Counted from the stretch's first letter, positions 25,901 to 34,795 are shown. The stretch is DNA of 64,000 nt from Sphingomonas sp. BK580 (GCF_014194975.1 NZ_JACIAY010000002.1:124001-188000); one strand, 5' to 3'. The notes: generated by a model from the sequence alone, not told the origin. Made by a program: numbers and translations.

Positions 25901-27646
25901 TCACACCGCCCAGGCGGCGTCGTCGAGGTGGAGTTCGGCGGCGCCGCGGCCGCTCCACTCGTCGAGCCGGGCGCGTCCGGCGAGCCACAGCCGCCGCGAC
26001 GGCCCGGCGGCGAGCAGCGCCTGGCCCAGCGCGGTGTCGGCGGCGCGGAACGCCATCGCCTTGAGGCTGCGCCCGTCGTCGCCCGCGACGATGGCGCGGA
26101 CGTGACCGCTGCCGACCACGTCGACCTTGATCGTGCGCACCGGCCCGACCGCGACCCGCGGCGCGGGCCAGCCGCTGCCGTACGGACCGCCCGCCTCGAG
26201 CGTCTCGACCAGTGCCGCGGTGACGCCGCCGGGCGCCAGCACCGAGTCGACCAGCAGCGCGCGGCCGGCCTGTGCCGCTGCCACCGTGTCGGCCAGCCTG
26301 GCCTCGATCCAGTCGGCGAAGGCGGCGACCTGGTCGGCGGCGATCGTCAGCCCCGCCGCCATGGCGTGGCCGCCCCCGGCCAGGAGCAGGCCGTGCTCGC
26401 GCGCCGCGAGAACCGCCGCGCCGAGATCGACGCCAGTGATCGAGCGGCCCGAGCCCTTGCCGACGCCATGATCGTCGAGCGCGATGACGATCGCGGGGCG
26501 CCCGGTCTTCTCCTTGAGCCGGCCCGCGACGATGCCGATCACGCCAGGGTGCCAGCCGCTGCCGGCGACGACGCCGACCGCGCGATCCTGGCCAAGCAGT
26601 GCCTCGGCAGCCTCCTGCACCATCGCCTCGATCGCGCGGCGCTCCTCGTTGAGCCGGTCGAGCTCGGCGGCGAGCGCTCGCGCCTCGACCGGGTCGCTCG
26701 TGGTCAGCAGCCGCACGCCGAGGTCGGCGCGACCCACGCGGCCGCCCGCGTTGATCCGCGGACCCAGCGCGAAGCCGAGATCGGTCGCGGTCGGCGCGCG
26801 CGTCAGCCGTGCCGCGTCGGCGAGCGCCGCCAGGCCGATGTTGCGCCGCTGCGCCATCACCTTGAGCCCCTGGGCGACGAAGGCGCGGTTGAGCCCGCGC
26901 AGCTGCGCCACGTCGGCGACCGTGCCGAGCGCGACGAGGTCGAGCAGCTCGAGCAGCTTCGGCTCGGGCCGGCTCGCGAAATGGCCGCGCGCGCGCAGCA
27001 CGCGCAGCAGCGCCGCGCCGAGCAGGAAGGCGACCCCCACCGCGGCGAGATGGCCGTGCGCGGCGCCGTCGGTCTCGTCGCGGCGGTTGGGGTTCACCAC
27101 GGCGTGGGCGCGCGGCAGCTCGGTGGCGCATTGGTGGTGGTCGACCACGATGACGTCGGCGCGCGCCGCGGCGAGCGCCTCGAACGCCTGCGCGCCGCAG
27201 TCGACCGTGACGATCAGCGTCGCGCCCTCGACCGCGAGCCGCTCCATCGCCGCCACGCTGGGGCCATAGCCCTCGGTCAGTCGGTCGGGGATGTACACGC
27301 GCGGCCCGCGCCCGAGCGCGCCGAGCAGCCGCGCCAGCAGCGCCGAGGAGGTGGCGCCGTCGACGTCATAGTCGCCGAACACCGCGATCTGCTCGCCTGC
27401 CACGACCGCGTCGGCGAGCCGCTCGGCAGCGGCGTCCATGTCGCGGAAGATCGAGGGATCGGGCATGAAGCCGCGGATCGACGGCGCTTTGTGCGCCTCC
27501 AATCCGTCCCGAGGGCAGCCGCGCGCGAGCAGCAGCTGGGTGAGGAGATCGTCGGGCACGAACCGGTCGCGCTGGTCCGCCGCCAGCGCGCGCCAGCGCC
27601 ACGGCTGGCCCAGGATCGAGCGCTCGACATCGAGTACGTGACGCAT
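25901..27646 (-). CDS. recJ: Single-stranded-DNA-specific exonuclease RecJ
   Basis: A 581-residue DHH-superfamily 5'-3' exonuclease for single-stranded DNA used in recombination and mismatch repair. It has motif I FGDYDVDGATS (metal binding), TVDCGAQAFEAL, the namesake VVDHHQ, GPRINAGGRVGRAD and, in the DHHA1 domain, GHAMAAGLTI. The length fits the RecJ family. The ATG at 27646 begins MRHVLDVERSILGQPW. It is divergent from the MerC-like gene, with a shared intergenic region of 111 bp that contains a Zur-like palindrome nearer to the latter. Confidence 0.96.
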   Translation of the reverse strand: MRHVLDVERSILGQPWRWRALAADQRDRFVPDDLLTQLLLARGCPRDGLEAHKAPSIRGFMPDPSIFRDMDAAAERLADAVVAGEQIAVFGDYDVDGATSSALLARLLGALGRGPRVYIPDRLTEGYGPSVAAMERLAVEGATLIVTVDCGAQAFEALAAARADVIVVDHHQCATELPRAHAVVNPNRRDETDGAAHGHLAAVGVAFLLGAALLRVLRARGHFASRPEPKLLELLDLVALGTVADVAQLRGLNRAFVAQGLKVMAQRRNIGLAALADAARLTRAPTATDLGFALGPRINAGGRVGRADLGVRLLTTSDPVEARALAAELDRLNEERRAIEAMVQEAAEALLGQDRAVGVVAGSGWHPGVIGIVAGRLKEKTGRPAIVIALDDHGVGKGSGRSITGVDLGAAVLAAREHGLLLAGGGHAMAAGLTIAADQVAAFADWIEARLADTVAAAQAGRALLVDSVLAPGGVTAALVETLEAGGPYGSGWPAPRVAVGPVRTIKVDVVGSGHVRAIVAGDDGRSLKAMAFRAADTALGQALLAAGPSRRLWLAGRARLDEWSGRGAAELHLDDAAWAV

Positions 27647-27710
27647 CGCGGAGCTCCTACCGCATCCAGCGGGGACAAGTCACGTGCCCCGGCGTGCGCG
27701 AGAAAAATCA

Positions 27711-27733
27711 GCGATGAGACATTGTAACATCGC
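27711..27733. promoter_or_regulatory. Palindromic Zur/Fur-type operator upstream of the merC-like gene
   Basis: The 23-bp element reads GCGATG-N2-ACA-N-TGT-N2-CATCGC, an inverted repeat with matching outer 6-bp arms and inner ACA/TGT. It ends 24 bp before the MerC-like ATG and lies between divergent recJ and merC-like genes. Since the gene after merC-like encodes a Zur-type Fur protein, autoregulation is the simplest reading. Confidence 0.6.
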
Positions 27734-27757
27734 GCCGCATGACCTAATTGGCGCGAC

Positions 27758-28147
27758 ATGTCGTCGTCGCCCGTCCCCCACAGCGCGCGCCCCGGTCGGA
27801 TCGACCGCTGGGCGGTCTGGCTGTCGGCCGCGTGCGTCGTCCATTGTCTCGCCACCACCGCCGCGGTGGCGCTGCTGTCGACCGCGGGCGGGTTGCTCGG
27901 TAGCCCGCTGATCCATGAGGTCGGGCTGGTGCTCGCGCTCGCGCTCGGCCTGCTCGCCTTCGGTCGCGGCGTGCTGGCACACCGGCGGCTGCTGCCGGTC
28001 GCGCTCGGCGGCGGCGGTCTGGCACTGATGGCGGCGGCGATCGTCGTGCCGCACGGGGACTCGCACCTGGTCGAGTCGCTGCTGACCATCGCGGGCGTCG
28101 TGCTGCTGGCGACGGGACACACGATCAACCGACGCGCGCACGGTTGA
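27758..28147 (+). CDS. MerC-domain membrane protein
   Basis: A 129-residue protein with four predicted membrane helices. The first includes WAVWLSAACVVHCLATT, where the CVVHC motif is typical of MerC-type proteins that bind soft metals. Later helices are in LVLALALGLLAFGRGVL and LLTIAGVVLLATG, with GDSH between. MerC was first described in mercury uptake. Here the next gene, 46 bp downstream, is a zinc-responsive Fur-type regulator, and a palindromic operator precedes this gene, so a role in zinc transport under a Zur regulon is more likely than mercury resistance; no other mer gene is present. Confidence 0.85.
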   Translation: MSSSPVPHSARPGRIDRWAVWLSAACVVHCLATTAAVALLSTAGGLLGSPLIHEVGLVLALALGLLAFGRGVLAHRRLLPVALGGGGLALMAAAIVVPHGDSHLVESLLTIAGVVLLATGHTINRRAHG

Positions 28148-28193
28148 GCCGGCGCTTGCTGTGCGGGCACGCCGCTCTTAATCTGGATCGACC

Positions 28194-28661
28194 ATGGCGC
28201 ATCGTCACCACGAACCCGAGGGCGCGGATCTGCTGGCCGCGGCACGCAGCACGCTCGAGCGCTCGGGCGAGCAGTGGACCGCGATGCGCGAGAGCGTCTA
28301 CGCGGCGCTGAGCGGCTTCACCAAGCCGGCCTCGGCCTACGACATCGCCGAGCAGGTGTCGCGGACACAGGGGCGGCGGATCGCCGCCAACAGCGTGTAC
28401 CGCATCCTCGACCTCTTCGTCGCGGCCAACCTGGCGCAGCGAGTCGAGAGCGCCAACGCCTATGTCGCGAACGCGCATCCAGGCTGTCGCCACGACTGTA
28501 TCTTCCTGGTGTGCGACGGTTGCGGCACCACCACCCACCTCGACGACGACTCGCTCACGCGCGGCCTGCGCGACGCCGCGGCGGCCTCGGGCTTCGCCGC
28601 CGAGCGGCCGGTGATCGAACTGCGCGGGCGGTGCCGCGACTGTGCCGCCGCCACGCACTGA
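28194..28661 (+). CDS. Fur family regulator, probably zinc uptake regulator (Zur)
   Basis: A 155-residue Fur-superfamily repressor. The N-terminal winged helix contains RESVYAALSGFTKPASAYDI and NSVYRILDLFVAANLAQRV. The dimerisation domain holds CRHDCIFLVCDGCGTTTHLD and the C-terminal pair CRDC, giving the two-CxxC structural zinc site. The N-terminus begins MAHRHHEPEG. The features suit Zur better than ferric Fur, though sensing specificity is inferred. It is in one transcription unit with the MerC-like gene, whose upstream palindrome is its probable binding site. Confidence 0.88.
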   Translation: MAHRHHEPEGADLLAAARSTLERSGEQWTAMRESVYAALSGFTKPASAYDIAEQVSRTQGRRIAANSVYRILDLFVAANLAQRVESANAYVANAHPGCRHDCIFLVCDGCGTTTHLDDDSLTRGLRDAAAASGFAAERPVIELRGRCRDCAAATH

Positions 28662-28713
28662 ACCGCCAAAACCGGTAATCGACAGGCTGATGTCGCTCAG
28701 CTATTCCGCGTAG

Positions 28714-30633
28714 ATGGCTGATGCCCCCGATACCCCGCTGCTCGACACGGTCGAGACGCCCGACGCGCTCCGCACCCTGAAGCCCGACCAGCTCCGCCAG
28801 CTCGCCGACGAGCTGCGCCAGGAGACGATCTCCGCTGTCGGCCACACCGGCGGCCACCTCGGCTCCGGCCTGGGCGTGGTCGAGCTGACCGTGGCGATCC
28901 ATTATGTCTTCGACACGCCGCGCGACCGGCTGATCTGGGACGTCGGTCACCAATGCTACCCGCACAAGATCCTGACCGGGCGGCGCGATCGCATCCGTAC
29001 GCTGCGGCAGGGCGGGGGGCTCTCCGGCTTCACCAAGCGCAGCGAGAGCGAATATGACCCGTTCGGCGCGGCACACAGTTCCACCTCGATCTCGGCCGCG
29101 CTCGGCTTCGCCACCGCCAACAAGCTGAGCGGCGCCCCCGGCAAGGCGATCGCGGTGATCGGCGACGGCGCGATGTCCGCTGGCATGGCCTATGAGGCGA
29201 TGAACAACGCCGAGGCGGCGGGCAACCGGCTGGTCGTGATCCTCAACGACAACGACATGTCGATCGCGCCGCCGGTCGGCGGGCTGTCGGCCTATCTGTC
29301 GCGCATGGTGTCGAGCCGCGAGTTCCTCAGCGTGCGCGAGCTGGCGAAGCGGCTCGCGCGCCGGCTGCCGCGGCCGTTCCACACCTCGCTGCGCAAGACC
29401 GACGAATATGCCCGCGGCATGACGATGGGCGGCACGTTGTTCGAGGAGCTGGGCTTCTACTACGTCGGCCCGATCGACGGCCACAATCTCGACCATCTCA
29501 TCCCGGTGCTGGAGAATGTGCGCGACGCGGAGGAGGGGCCGATCCTCGTCCACGTCGTCACCAAGAAGGGCAAGGGCTACGCGCCCGCCGAGAACGCGGC
29601 GGACAAATATCACGGCGTGCAGAAGTTCGACGTGATCACCGGCACCCAGGCCAAGGCGCCGCCGGGGCCGCCGGCGTATCAGAACGTGTTCGGCCAGGTG
29701 CTCAGCGCCGCGGCGGACAGGGATCCGCGCATCTGCGCGATCACCGCGGCGATGCCCTCTGGCACGGGGCTCGACCTGTTCGCCAACGCGCATCCCGAGC
29801 GCTTCTTCGACGTCGGCATCGCCGAGCAGCATGCGGTGACCTTCGCCGCCGGCCTCGCCGCGCAGGGGATGCGACCGTTCTGCGCGATCTACTCGACCTT
29901 CCTGCAGCGCGCCTACGATCAGGTGGTGCACGACGTGGCGATCCAGAACCTGCCGGTGCGCTTCGCGATCGACCGTGCCGGGCTGGTCGGTGCCGACGGC
30001 GCGACCCACGCGGGCAGCTTCGACGTGACCTATCTCGCCACCCTGCCCAACATGGTGGTGATGGCGGCGGCGGACGAGGCCGAGCTGGCGCATATGGTGC
30101 AGACCTGCGTCGAGCATGACTCGGGTCCGATCGCGGTGCGCTACCCGCGCGGCAACGGCACCGGCGTGGCGCTGCCCGCCGAGCCGCGGGCGCTCGAGAT
30201 CGGCAAGGGCCGGGTGGTGCGCGAGGGCAAGAAGGTGGCGATCCTGTCGCTCGGCACGCGGTTGGGCGAGGCGCTCAAGGCGGCCGACGCGCTCGACGCC
30301 AAGGGCCTCTCGACGACGGTGGCCGACCTTCGTTTCGCCAAGCCGCTCGACGAGGCGCTGATCCGACGCCTGCTCACCTCGCATGAGGTGGCGGTGACGA
30401 TCGAGGAGGGCGCGATCGGCGGCCTCGGCGCGCACGTGCTGACGCTCGCCTCCGACGAGGGGCTGACCGACGCCGGCCTGCGCATCCGCACGATGCGGCT
30501 GCCCGACCTGTTCCAGGACCAGGACAAGCCCGACGTCCAATACGCCGAGGCGGGGCTCGATGCCGACGCGATCGTGCGCACCGTGCTGACCGCGCTGCGC
30601 TACAACGAGGCGGGCGCGGTCGCGCGCGCCTGA
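28714..30633 (+). CDS. dxs: 1-deoxy-D-xylulose-5-phosphate synthase
   Basis: A 639-residue thiamine-diphosphate enzyme that joins pyruvate and glyceraldehyde 3-phosphate in the first step of the MEP isoprenoid pathway. It shows [17 protein letters not shown], the ThDP motif [17 protein letters not shown], the transketolase pyrimidine-binding region [29 protein letters not shown], and [12 protein letters not shown] in the C-terminal domain. Length is normal for the family. It precedes a small membrane-anchored protein gene by 7 bp, probably in one transcript. Confidence 0.97.
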   Translation: MADAPDTPLLDTVETPDALRTLKPDQLRQLADELRQETISAVGHTGGHLGSGLGVVELTVAIHYVFDTPRDRLIWDVGHQCYPHKILTGRRDRIRTLRQGGGLSGFTKRSESEYDPFGAAHSSTSISAALGFATANKLSGAPGKAIAVIGDGAMSAGMAYEAMNNAEAAGNRLVVILNDNDMSIAPPVGGLSAYLSRMVSSREFLSVRELAKRLARRLPRPFHTSLRKTDEYARGMTMGGTLFEELGFYYVGPIDGHNLDHLIPVLENVRDAEEGPILVHVVTKKGKGYAPAENAADKYHGVQKFDVITGTQAKAPPGPPAYQNVFGQVLSAAADRDPRICAITAAMPSGTGLDLFANAHPERFFDVGIAEQHAVTFAAGLAAQGMRPFCAIYSTFLQRAYDQVVHDVAIQNLPVRFAIDRAGLVGADGATHAGSFDVTYLATLPNMVVMAAADEAELAHMVQTCVEHDSGPIAVRYPRGNGTGVALPAEPRALEIGKGRVVREGKKVAILSLGTRLGEALKAADALDAKGLSTTVADLRFAKPLDEALIRRLLTSHEVAVTIEEGAIGGLGAHVLTLASDEGLTDAGLRIRTMRLPDLFQDQDKPDVQYAEAGLDADAIVRTVLTALRYNEAGAVARA

Positions 30634-30640
30634 CGCGGGC

Positions 30641-31039
30641 GTGACCGGCTGGGAGAAGGTCGGCGCGCTCACCGCACTGTACGTGATCGGCGCGCTCTGG
30701 GCCAACTGGCTGATGGTGCGGCGCGTGCGCGGCGCGGTGGCGGCGCGCGCCGCCTGGACCGCGGCGGACTTCGACGCCGTTTTTCCTGAGCTCGACCCGC
30801 GCGTCGCGCCGGCGGTGCGGGACGCGTTGGCGCCTTATTACGGCGCGGGCGTGGTGCCGCGGCCGGAGGATACGCTGCGCCGCTTCCTCAAGCTCGACCG
30901 GAGCGAGGTGGAGGACGTGGCGCTCGACGCGGCGGCGCGGCTGGGGTTGTGCCGCGAGGTGGAGCGCGAGGCGCTGCTGGTGACGGATCTGCCCGACGTG
31001 GCGGCGTTGGTGCGGTATCTGGCGGAAAGGATGAGCTGA
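30641..31039 (+). CDS. Membrane-anchored protein of unknown function downstream of dxs
   Basis: A 132-residue protein starting at a GTG, 7 bp after the dxs stop. One N-terminal membrane helix (VGALTALYVIGALWANWLMV) is followed by a cytoplasmic-looking part with ADFDAVFPELDPRVAPAVRD, YYGAGVVPRPEDTLRRFLKL and LDAAARLGLCREVE. I do not recognise a named family. The reading frame is long, has a plausible coupled start, and is followed immediately by a strong hairpin, which supports a real gene. Function unknown. Confidence 0.75.
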   Translation: MTGWEKVGALTALYVIGALWANWLMVRRVRGAVAARAAWTAADFDAVFPELDPRVAPAVRDALAPYYGAGVVPRPEDTLRRFLKLDRSEVEDVALDAAARLGLCREVEREALLVTDLPDVAALVRYLAERMS

Positions 31040-31040
31040 T

Positions 31041-31068
31041 AGATCCCCCCCGCGAGCGGGGAGGATCT
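31041..31068 (+). terminator. Strong hairpin after the dxs operon
   Basis: Two bases after the stop codon lies AGATCC paired with GGATCT and CCCCG paired with CGGGG around the loop CGAG, with one C/A mismatch: eleven base pairs in total. No T-run follows, so it may be a rho-assisted terminator or an RNA-stabilising hairpin. Confidence 0.4.
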
Positions 31069-31303
31069 GAGTCTCACGCGCCGCGGCGTCACGAGCCGCA
31101 ACCCGTAACGCTTTCACGCATTCCGCTCCCCACGCCGCGCGAATGTTGAGAAAGTTGAGCCGCTGGCGCAGCACCACTCAACGTCCGCGGCGGGCCGGCG
31201 AACGCGTCCGCTATATCGACGGTGAGAAAGAGCGACGGGATCGTCGCACATCCTCGCCGACGTAGGACAGACGAGGCTTGCCAACCTAGCCGCGACGGCC
31301 TAT

Positions 31304-31321
31304 CGTTTAACGCGTTAAACG
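31304..31321. promoter_or_regulatory. Perfect 18-bp palindrome at the toxin-antitoxin start
   Basis: The sequence CGTTTAACGCGTTAAACG is a perfect palindrome and ends inside the GGAGG ribosome binding site of the antitoxin gene. It is the likely operator bound by the ribbon-helix-helix antitoxin, which usually represses its own operon. Confidence 0.6.
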
Positions 31322-31330
31322 GAGGTGCGC

Positions 31331-31567
31331 TTGCTCGGGGTCAGGCTCGATACGGAACTGGAGGAGCGGCTCGCCGCGGTCGCGCGCACCCAGGGTCGCA
31401 GCAAGAGCGACATCGCGCGCGAGGCCGTGCGGCGCTATGTCGAGTTGCACGACGAGGCGTTCCGGCGCGAGGCACGCCGCCAGTCGCTGCGCGCGTCGCG
31501 GCGCGACACGCAGCAGGATTATGCCTTCTGGGAGACGATCGAGGCGGAGGATTCGGCATGGCGGTGA
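31331..31567 (+). CDS. Ribbon-helix-helix (CopG-type) antitoxin
   Basis: A protein of about 78 residues. The N-terminus LGVRLDTELEERLAAVARTQ followed by GRSKSDIAREAVRRYVE is a ribbon-helix-helix DNA-binding domain; the acidic C-terminus (ETIEAEDSAWR) would bind the toxin. The frame is closed by a stop at 31316-31318, so only a GTG at 31325 or a TTG at 31331 can start it. GGAGG at 31321-31325 overlaps the GTG but lies five bases before the TTG, so TTG is preferred. It overlaps the toxin start by 10 bp. Confidence 0.85.
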   Translation: MLGVRLDTELEERLAAVARTQGRSKSDIAREAVRRYVELHDEAFRREARRQSLRASRRDTQQDYAFWETIEAEDSAWR

Positions 31568-31938
31568 CGCTGGCCGAGCCCTTCGCCGATACGGGCGACA
31601 CCGCGCCCGTGATCACCCACGGCGCGATCGTCGAGCTCGCCGCGCCGGATGACGCCGCGGGCGGCCCGCGCGTGTGCGTCGTGGTCCAGGCCGATCTTTT
31701 CAACGAAACGCACGCCACCGTCACGCTCTGCCCGCTCACCGCGGTGGTGGGGGGCGAGTCGCTGTTCCGCGTCGCCGTCTCGCCGCAGGAGCATACCGGG
31801 CTGACGGTCGAGTGCGAGGTGCAGGTCGATCGCATCACCTCGGTACGGCGTCATCGCATCGTCAAGGTGATCGGCCACGCGTCGGCGACCCGCATGGAGC
31901 AGGTCGATCAGGCGCTGCGCCGCTGGTTAGCGCTTTAA
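31558..31938 (+). CDS. MazF/PemK-family toxin (endoribonuclease)
   Basis: A 126-residue protein of the MazF family. The fold is seen in HGAIVELAAPDDAAGGPRVC, VVVQADLFNETHATVTLCPL, FRVAVSPQEHTGL and VDRITSVRRHRIVKVIGHAS. The ATG at 31558 overlaps the antitoxin gene by 10 bp, which is the normal pairing. The N-terminus is about 15 residues longer than typical MazF, so a later start cannot be excluded. MazF toxins cleave mRNA in the absence of antitoxin. Confidence 0.85.
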   Translation: MAVTLAEPFADTGDTAPVITHGAIVELAAPDDAAGGPRVCVVVQADLFNETHATVTLCPLTAVVGGESLFRVAVSPQEHTGLTVECEVQVDRITSVRRHRIVKVIGHASATRMEQVDQALRRWLAL

Positions 31939-31961
31939 GTTCAACTGGATAGGGACGGAAT

Positions 31962-32870
31962 ATGACCCCGATCGTGAAGTCCATCCTCGACAAGTACGAG
32001 GCCACCAGCCCGGCGATCAAAGCCAACCTCGCGCGCATCCTGATGCACGGCAAGCTGGGCGGGACGGGCAAGCTGATCATCCTGCCGGTCGACCAAGGCT
32101 TCGAGCACGGCCCGGCGCGCAGCTTCGCGGTCAATCCGCCCGCCTACGATCCGCACTATCATTACCAGCTTGCGGTCGACGCCGGCCTGTCCGCCTATGC
32201 CGCGCCGCTCGGCTCGCTCGAGGCCGGGGCGGACACGTTCGCGGGGCGGATCCCGACCATCCTCAAGCTCAACAGCTCGAACAGCTGGGCGACCCGCAAC
32301 GCGCAGGCGCAGACCGGCAGCGTTGAGGACGCGCTGCGGCTCGGCTGCGCCGCGATCGGCTTCACCATCTATCCCGGCTCGGAGGACATCTTCGAGTCGA
32401 TGGAGCAGATCCGCGGGCTACGCGAGGAAGCCGCCGCGGCGGGCCTCGCGACCGTGATCTGGAGCTACCCGCGCGGCGGCAAGCTGAGCAAGGAGGGCGA
32501 GCTGGCGCTCGACGTCGGCGCTTATGCGGCGCACATGGCGGCGCTGCTCGGCGCGCACATCATCAAGGTCAAGCTGCCGACCGCGCACATCGAGCAGCCC
32601 GAGGCGCAGAAGGCCTATGAGGGCACCGACTGGTCGAACCAGGCCGATCGCGTCCGCCACGTCGTCCAGTCGAGCTTCGCGGGGCGGCGCATCGTGGTGT
32701 TCTCGGGCGGCGCGGCCAAGGGGATCGACGCGGTCTACCAGGACGCGCGCGACATCCTCGCGGGCGGCGGCAACGGCTCGATCATCGGGCGCAACACCTT
32801 CCAGCGCGAGCGCGGCGAGGCGCTGGCGATGCTGGAGAAGCTGGTCGCGATCTACCGCGGCGAGGGGTGA
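31962..32870 (+). CDS. fbaB: Class I fructose-bisphosphate aldolase (DhnA/FbaB type)
   Basis: A 302-residue TIM-barrel aldolase of the DhnA type. It interconverts fructose 1,6-bisphosphate with dihydroxyacetone phosphate and glyceraldehyde 3-phosphate in glycolysis and gluconeogenesis. It shows GTGKLIILPVDQGFEHGPA, LKLNSSNSWATRN, GFTIYPGSEDIFESMEQI, and HIIKVKLP, where a lysine is a candidate Schiff-base residue. GSIIGRNTFQRE is the phosphate-binding end of the barrel. GGGACGG lies before the ATG. Confidence 0.93.
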   Translation: MTPIVKSILDKYEATSPAIKANLARILMHGKLGGTGKLIILPVDQGFEHGPARSFAVNPPAYDPHYHYQLAVDAGLSAYAAPLGSLEAGADTFAGRIPTILKLNSSNSWATRNAQAQTGSVEDALRLGCAAIGFTIYPGSEDIFESMEQIRGLREEAAAAGLATVIWSYPRGGKLSKEGELALDVGAYAAHMAALLGAHIIKVKLPTAHIEQPEAQKAYEGTDWSNQADRVRHVVQSSFAGRRIVVFSGGAAKGIDAVYQDARDILAGGGNGSIIGRNTFQRERGEALAMLEKLVAIYRGEG

Positions 32871-32962
32871 GGGAAGGCGATCTTCTCGTCGCGGGGGGGC
32901 TCCGTGTCGGCGGTGCCCTGGAGGGAGGGCCGCGGGGCGCTCGCCGAGCATCGCGCGACGGG

Positions 32963-32982
32963 GCCCCGGTCATCGCCGGGGC
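32963..32982. other. GC-rich hairpin between aldolase and thiE
   Basis: GCCCCGG and CCGGGGC form a perfect 7-bp stem with a six-base loop in the 186-bp gap. No T-run follows. It could end the aldolase transcript or belong to the short GC-rich palindromes common in such genomes. Confidence 0.25.
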
Positions 32983-33056
32983 ACGGTTGGCGAGGGGCTG
33001 ACACCAGAACCGCCCGCCGCTTCCCCCCGCGCGCCCGACCCGCTAGGCGCAGCCAC

Positions 33057-33746
33057 ATGACAGACGACCCGCTCGGCCCGCTCGACTCCGATTTCGCCGT
33101 CAACTTCCAGCGCGACGATCGCCGGCCGCCGTGCCAGCTCTACCTGATCTCGCCGCTCGACGTGACCGGCGCCTTCCCCGACCGGCTCGCGCGCGCGCTC
33201 GACGCCGGCCCGGTCGCGGCGTTCCAGTTCCGCGTCAAGGACGTGGATCAGCACCAGGCGGCGCGGCTCGCGGAGCCGCTCCAGCGCCTCTGCGCCGCGC
33301 GCGACGTCGCCTTCATCGTCAACGACAGCGTCAGCCTCGCCAAGCGGCTCGGCGCCGACGGCGTCCACCTCGGGCAGGAGGACGATGACCCGCGCGAGGC
33401 CCGCGCGATCCTCGGCCCCTCGGTCCAGATCGGCGTGACCTGTCACGACAGCCGGCATCTCGCGATGGAGGCGGGCGAGGCGGGCGCGGACTATGTCGCG
33501 TTCGGCAGCTTCTATCCCACCACCACCAAAGAAGTGAAGCATCGCCCCGAGCCGGTGATCCTGTCGTGGTGGTCGGCGGTGTTTGAGCTGCCCGCGGTCG
33601 CGATCGGCGGCATCACGCCCGCCAATGCCGCCCCGCTGATCGCTGCGGGCGCCGATTTCCTCGCGGTGTCGGGTGCGGTGTGGGGCGGCGACGAGGCGGC
33701 GGCGGTGCGCGCCTTCGCCGCAGTGCTGGAGCCGGGAAGCCGCTGA
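33057..33746 (+). CDS. thiE: Thiamine-phosphate synthase
   Basis: A 229-residue TIM-barrel enzyme that couples hydroxymethylpyrimidine diphosphate with the thiazole phosphate. It shows [39 protein letters not shown] (split here only for length), [31 protein letters not shown] and [20 protein letters not shown]. It has an extra N-terminus of about 25 residues compared with many ThiE proteins. No TPP riboswitch-like sequence is seen in the upstream gap, and no other thi gene is adjacent. Confidence 0.93.
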   Translation: MTDDPLGPLDSDFAVNFQRDDRRPPCQLYLISPLDVTGAFPDRLARALDAGPVAAFQFRVKDVDQHQAARLAEPLQRLCAARDVAFIVNDSVSLAKRLGADGVHLGQEDDDPREARAILGPSVQIGVTCHDSRHLAMEAGEAGADYVAFGSFYPTTTKEVKHRPEPVILSWWSAVFELPAVAIGGITPANAAPLIAAGADFLAVSGAVWGGDEAAAVRAFAAVLEPGSR

Positions 33747-33753
33747 GTCGTTA

Positions 33754-33780
33754 CGCCTCTCACACGTTCCGTGAGAGGTG
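33754..33780 (+). promoter_or_regulatory. Hairpin that masks the ribosome binding site of the L,D-transpeptidase gene
   Basis: CCTCTCAC (33756-33763) and GTGAGAGG (33771-33778) form a perfect 8-bp stem with a seven-base loop, extended to ten pairs by a G-U and a C-G pair. The 3' arm contains GAGAGG, the likely ribosome binding site eight bases before the ATG at 33787. This would reduce translation unless melted or bound. Confidence 0.5.
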
Positions 33781-33786
33781 GTGTCG

Positions 33787-34788
33787 ATGCGTTCCAAGTT
33801 CCTTCTGATCGCCGCGGCCGCGGCACTCGCTCCCGTCGCGTCCGCCGCGCAGGCGCCCGCCGCCGCGCCGCCGCTCGACCGGAATATCCTCCACGTCCAG
33901 GTGATCCTCGACCATCTCGGCTTCGCCCCGGGGATCCTCGACGGGCGCGGCGGCCAGTCGCTAGAGCTCGCGCTGCGCGGCTTTCAGGAGAGCCGTGGCC
34001 TGCCCAGGACGGGCAAGCCCGACGCGGCGACGATGCGCGCGCTCTACCCCTATCGTGCGGCGCGGCCGACCGTCACGATCAGGCTGACCCCCGATATGGT
34101 GCGCGGTCCGTTCCTCGGCGCGATCCCGCACGACTATAATAAGCAGGCCGAGCTGCCGACGCTCGGTTACCGCTCGCCGATGGAGAAGCTGGCCGAGATG
34201 TTCCATACCACCCCCGCGGTGCTGATGGCGCTCAACTCGCCCGCGACCCGCATCGCGCAGGGGGCGACGGTGACCTTCCCCAACGCGCTGCCGACCTCGC
34301 GCAATTACCCCGGCGACATCAAGCCGGAGTGGCGCCAGACGCTGACCATGCTCAACGTCGACGCCGCCTCACCCCAGGGCGACAGCATCGTCGTCGACAA
34401 GTCGGAGGGCTCGCTGCGCGTGCTCGACAAAGCGGGGAAGCTGATCGCGCAATTTCCGGTGACCACCGGCAGCCAGCACGACCCGCTGCCGCTCGGCACG
34501 TGGAAGATCCAGGGGAAGGATTATAACCCCAAGTTCCACTACAATCCCGCTTTGTTCTGGGACGCGAAGAAGGACGACCAGAAGGCGATGCTGCCGGCCG
34601 GGCCGAACGGGCCTGTCGGCGTGGTGTGGATCGATCTCTCCAAGCCGCATTACGGCATCCACGGTACGCCCGAGCCGTCGACGATCGGACGCAGCGAGAG
34701 CCACGGCTGCATCCGGATGGCGAACTGGGACGTGGCGCGGCTGACGCTGATGATCGGCAACGGCGCCAAGGCGGTGTTCCAGGCGTGA
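33787..34788 (+). CDS. L,D-transpeptidase with peptidoglycan-binding domain
   Basis: A 333-residue exported protein. The signal peptide is MRSKFLLIAAAAALAPVASA. A peptidoglycan-binding domain follows (about 35-95, with VQVILDHLGFAPGILDGRGG and GFQESRGLPRTGKPDAATM). The C-terminal YkuD domain has KSEGSLRVLDKAGKL, YGIHGTPEPSTIG and SHGCIRM with the catalytic cysteine. Such enzymes form 3-3 crosslinks or attach proteins to peptidoglycan. The ATG at 33787 is preferred over GTG codons at 33778 and 33781 because of the spacing to GAGAGG and the signal-peptide fit. Translation may be controlled by the hairpin at 33754-33780. Confidence 0.92.
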   Translation: MRSKFLLIAAAAALAPVASAAQAPAAAPPLDRNILHVQVILDHLGFAPGILDGRGGQSLELALRGFQESRGLPRTGKPDAATMRALYPYRAARPTVTIRLTPDMVRGPFLGAIPHDYNKQAELPTLGYRSPMEKLAEMFHTTPAVLMALNSPATRIAQGATVTFPNALPTSRNYPGDIKPEWRQTLTMLNVDAASPQGDSIVVDKSEGSLRVLDKAGKLIAQFPVTTGSQHDPLPLGTWKIQGKDYNPKFHYNPALFWDAKKDDQKAMLPAGPNGPVGVVWIDLSKPHYGIHGTPEPSTIGRSESHGCIRMANWDVARLTLMIGNGAKAVFQA

Positions 34789-34795
34789 GGCGCGC

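Noticed and set aside
31222-31557. N-terminal extension of the MazF-like frame to 31222
   Set aside because: The extension runs through the antitoxin gene and operator and is unlike any MazF; the ATG at 31558 fits the normal overlap.
32871-33056. Possible TPP riboswitch before thiE
   Set aside because: No THI-box core or matching helices were found; only a short GC hairpin is present.
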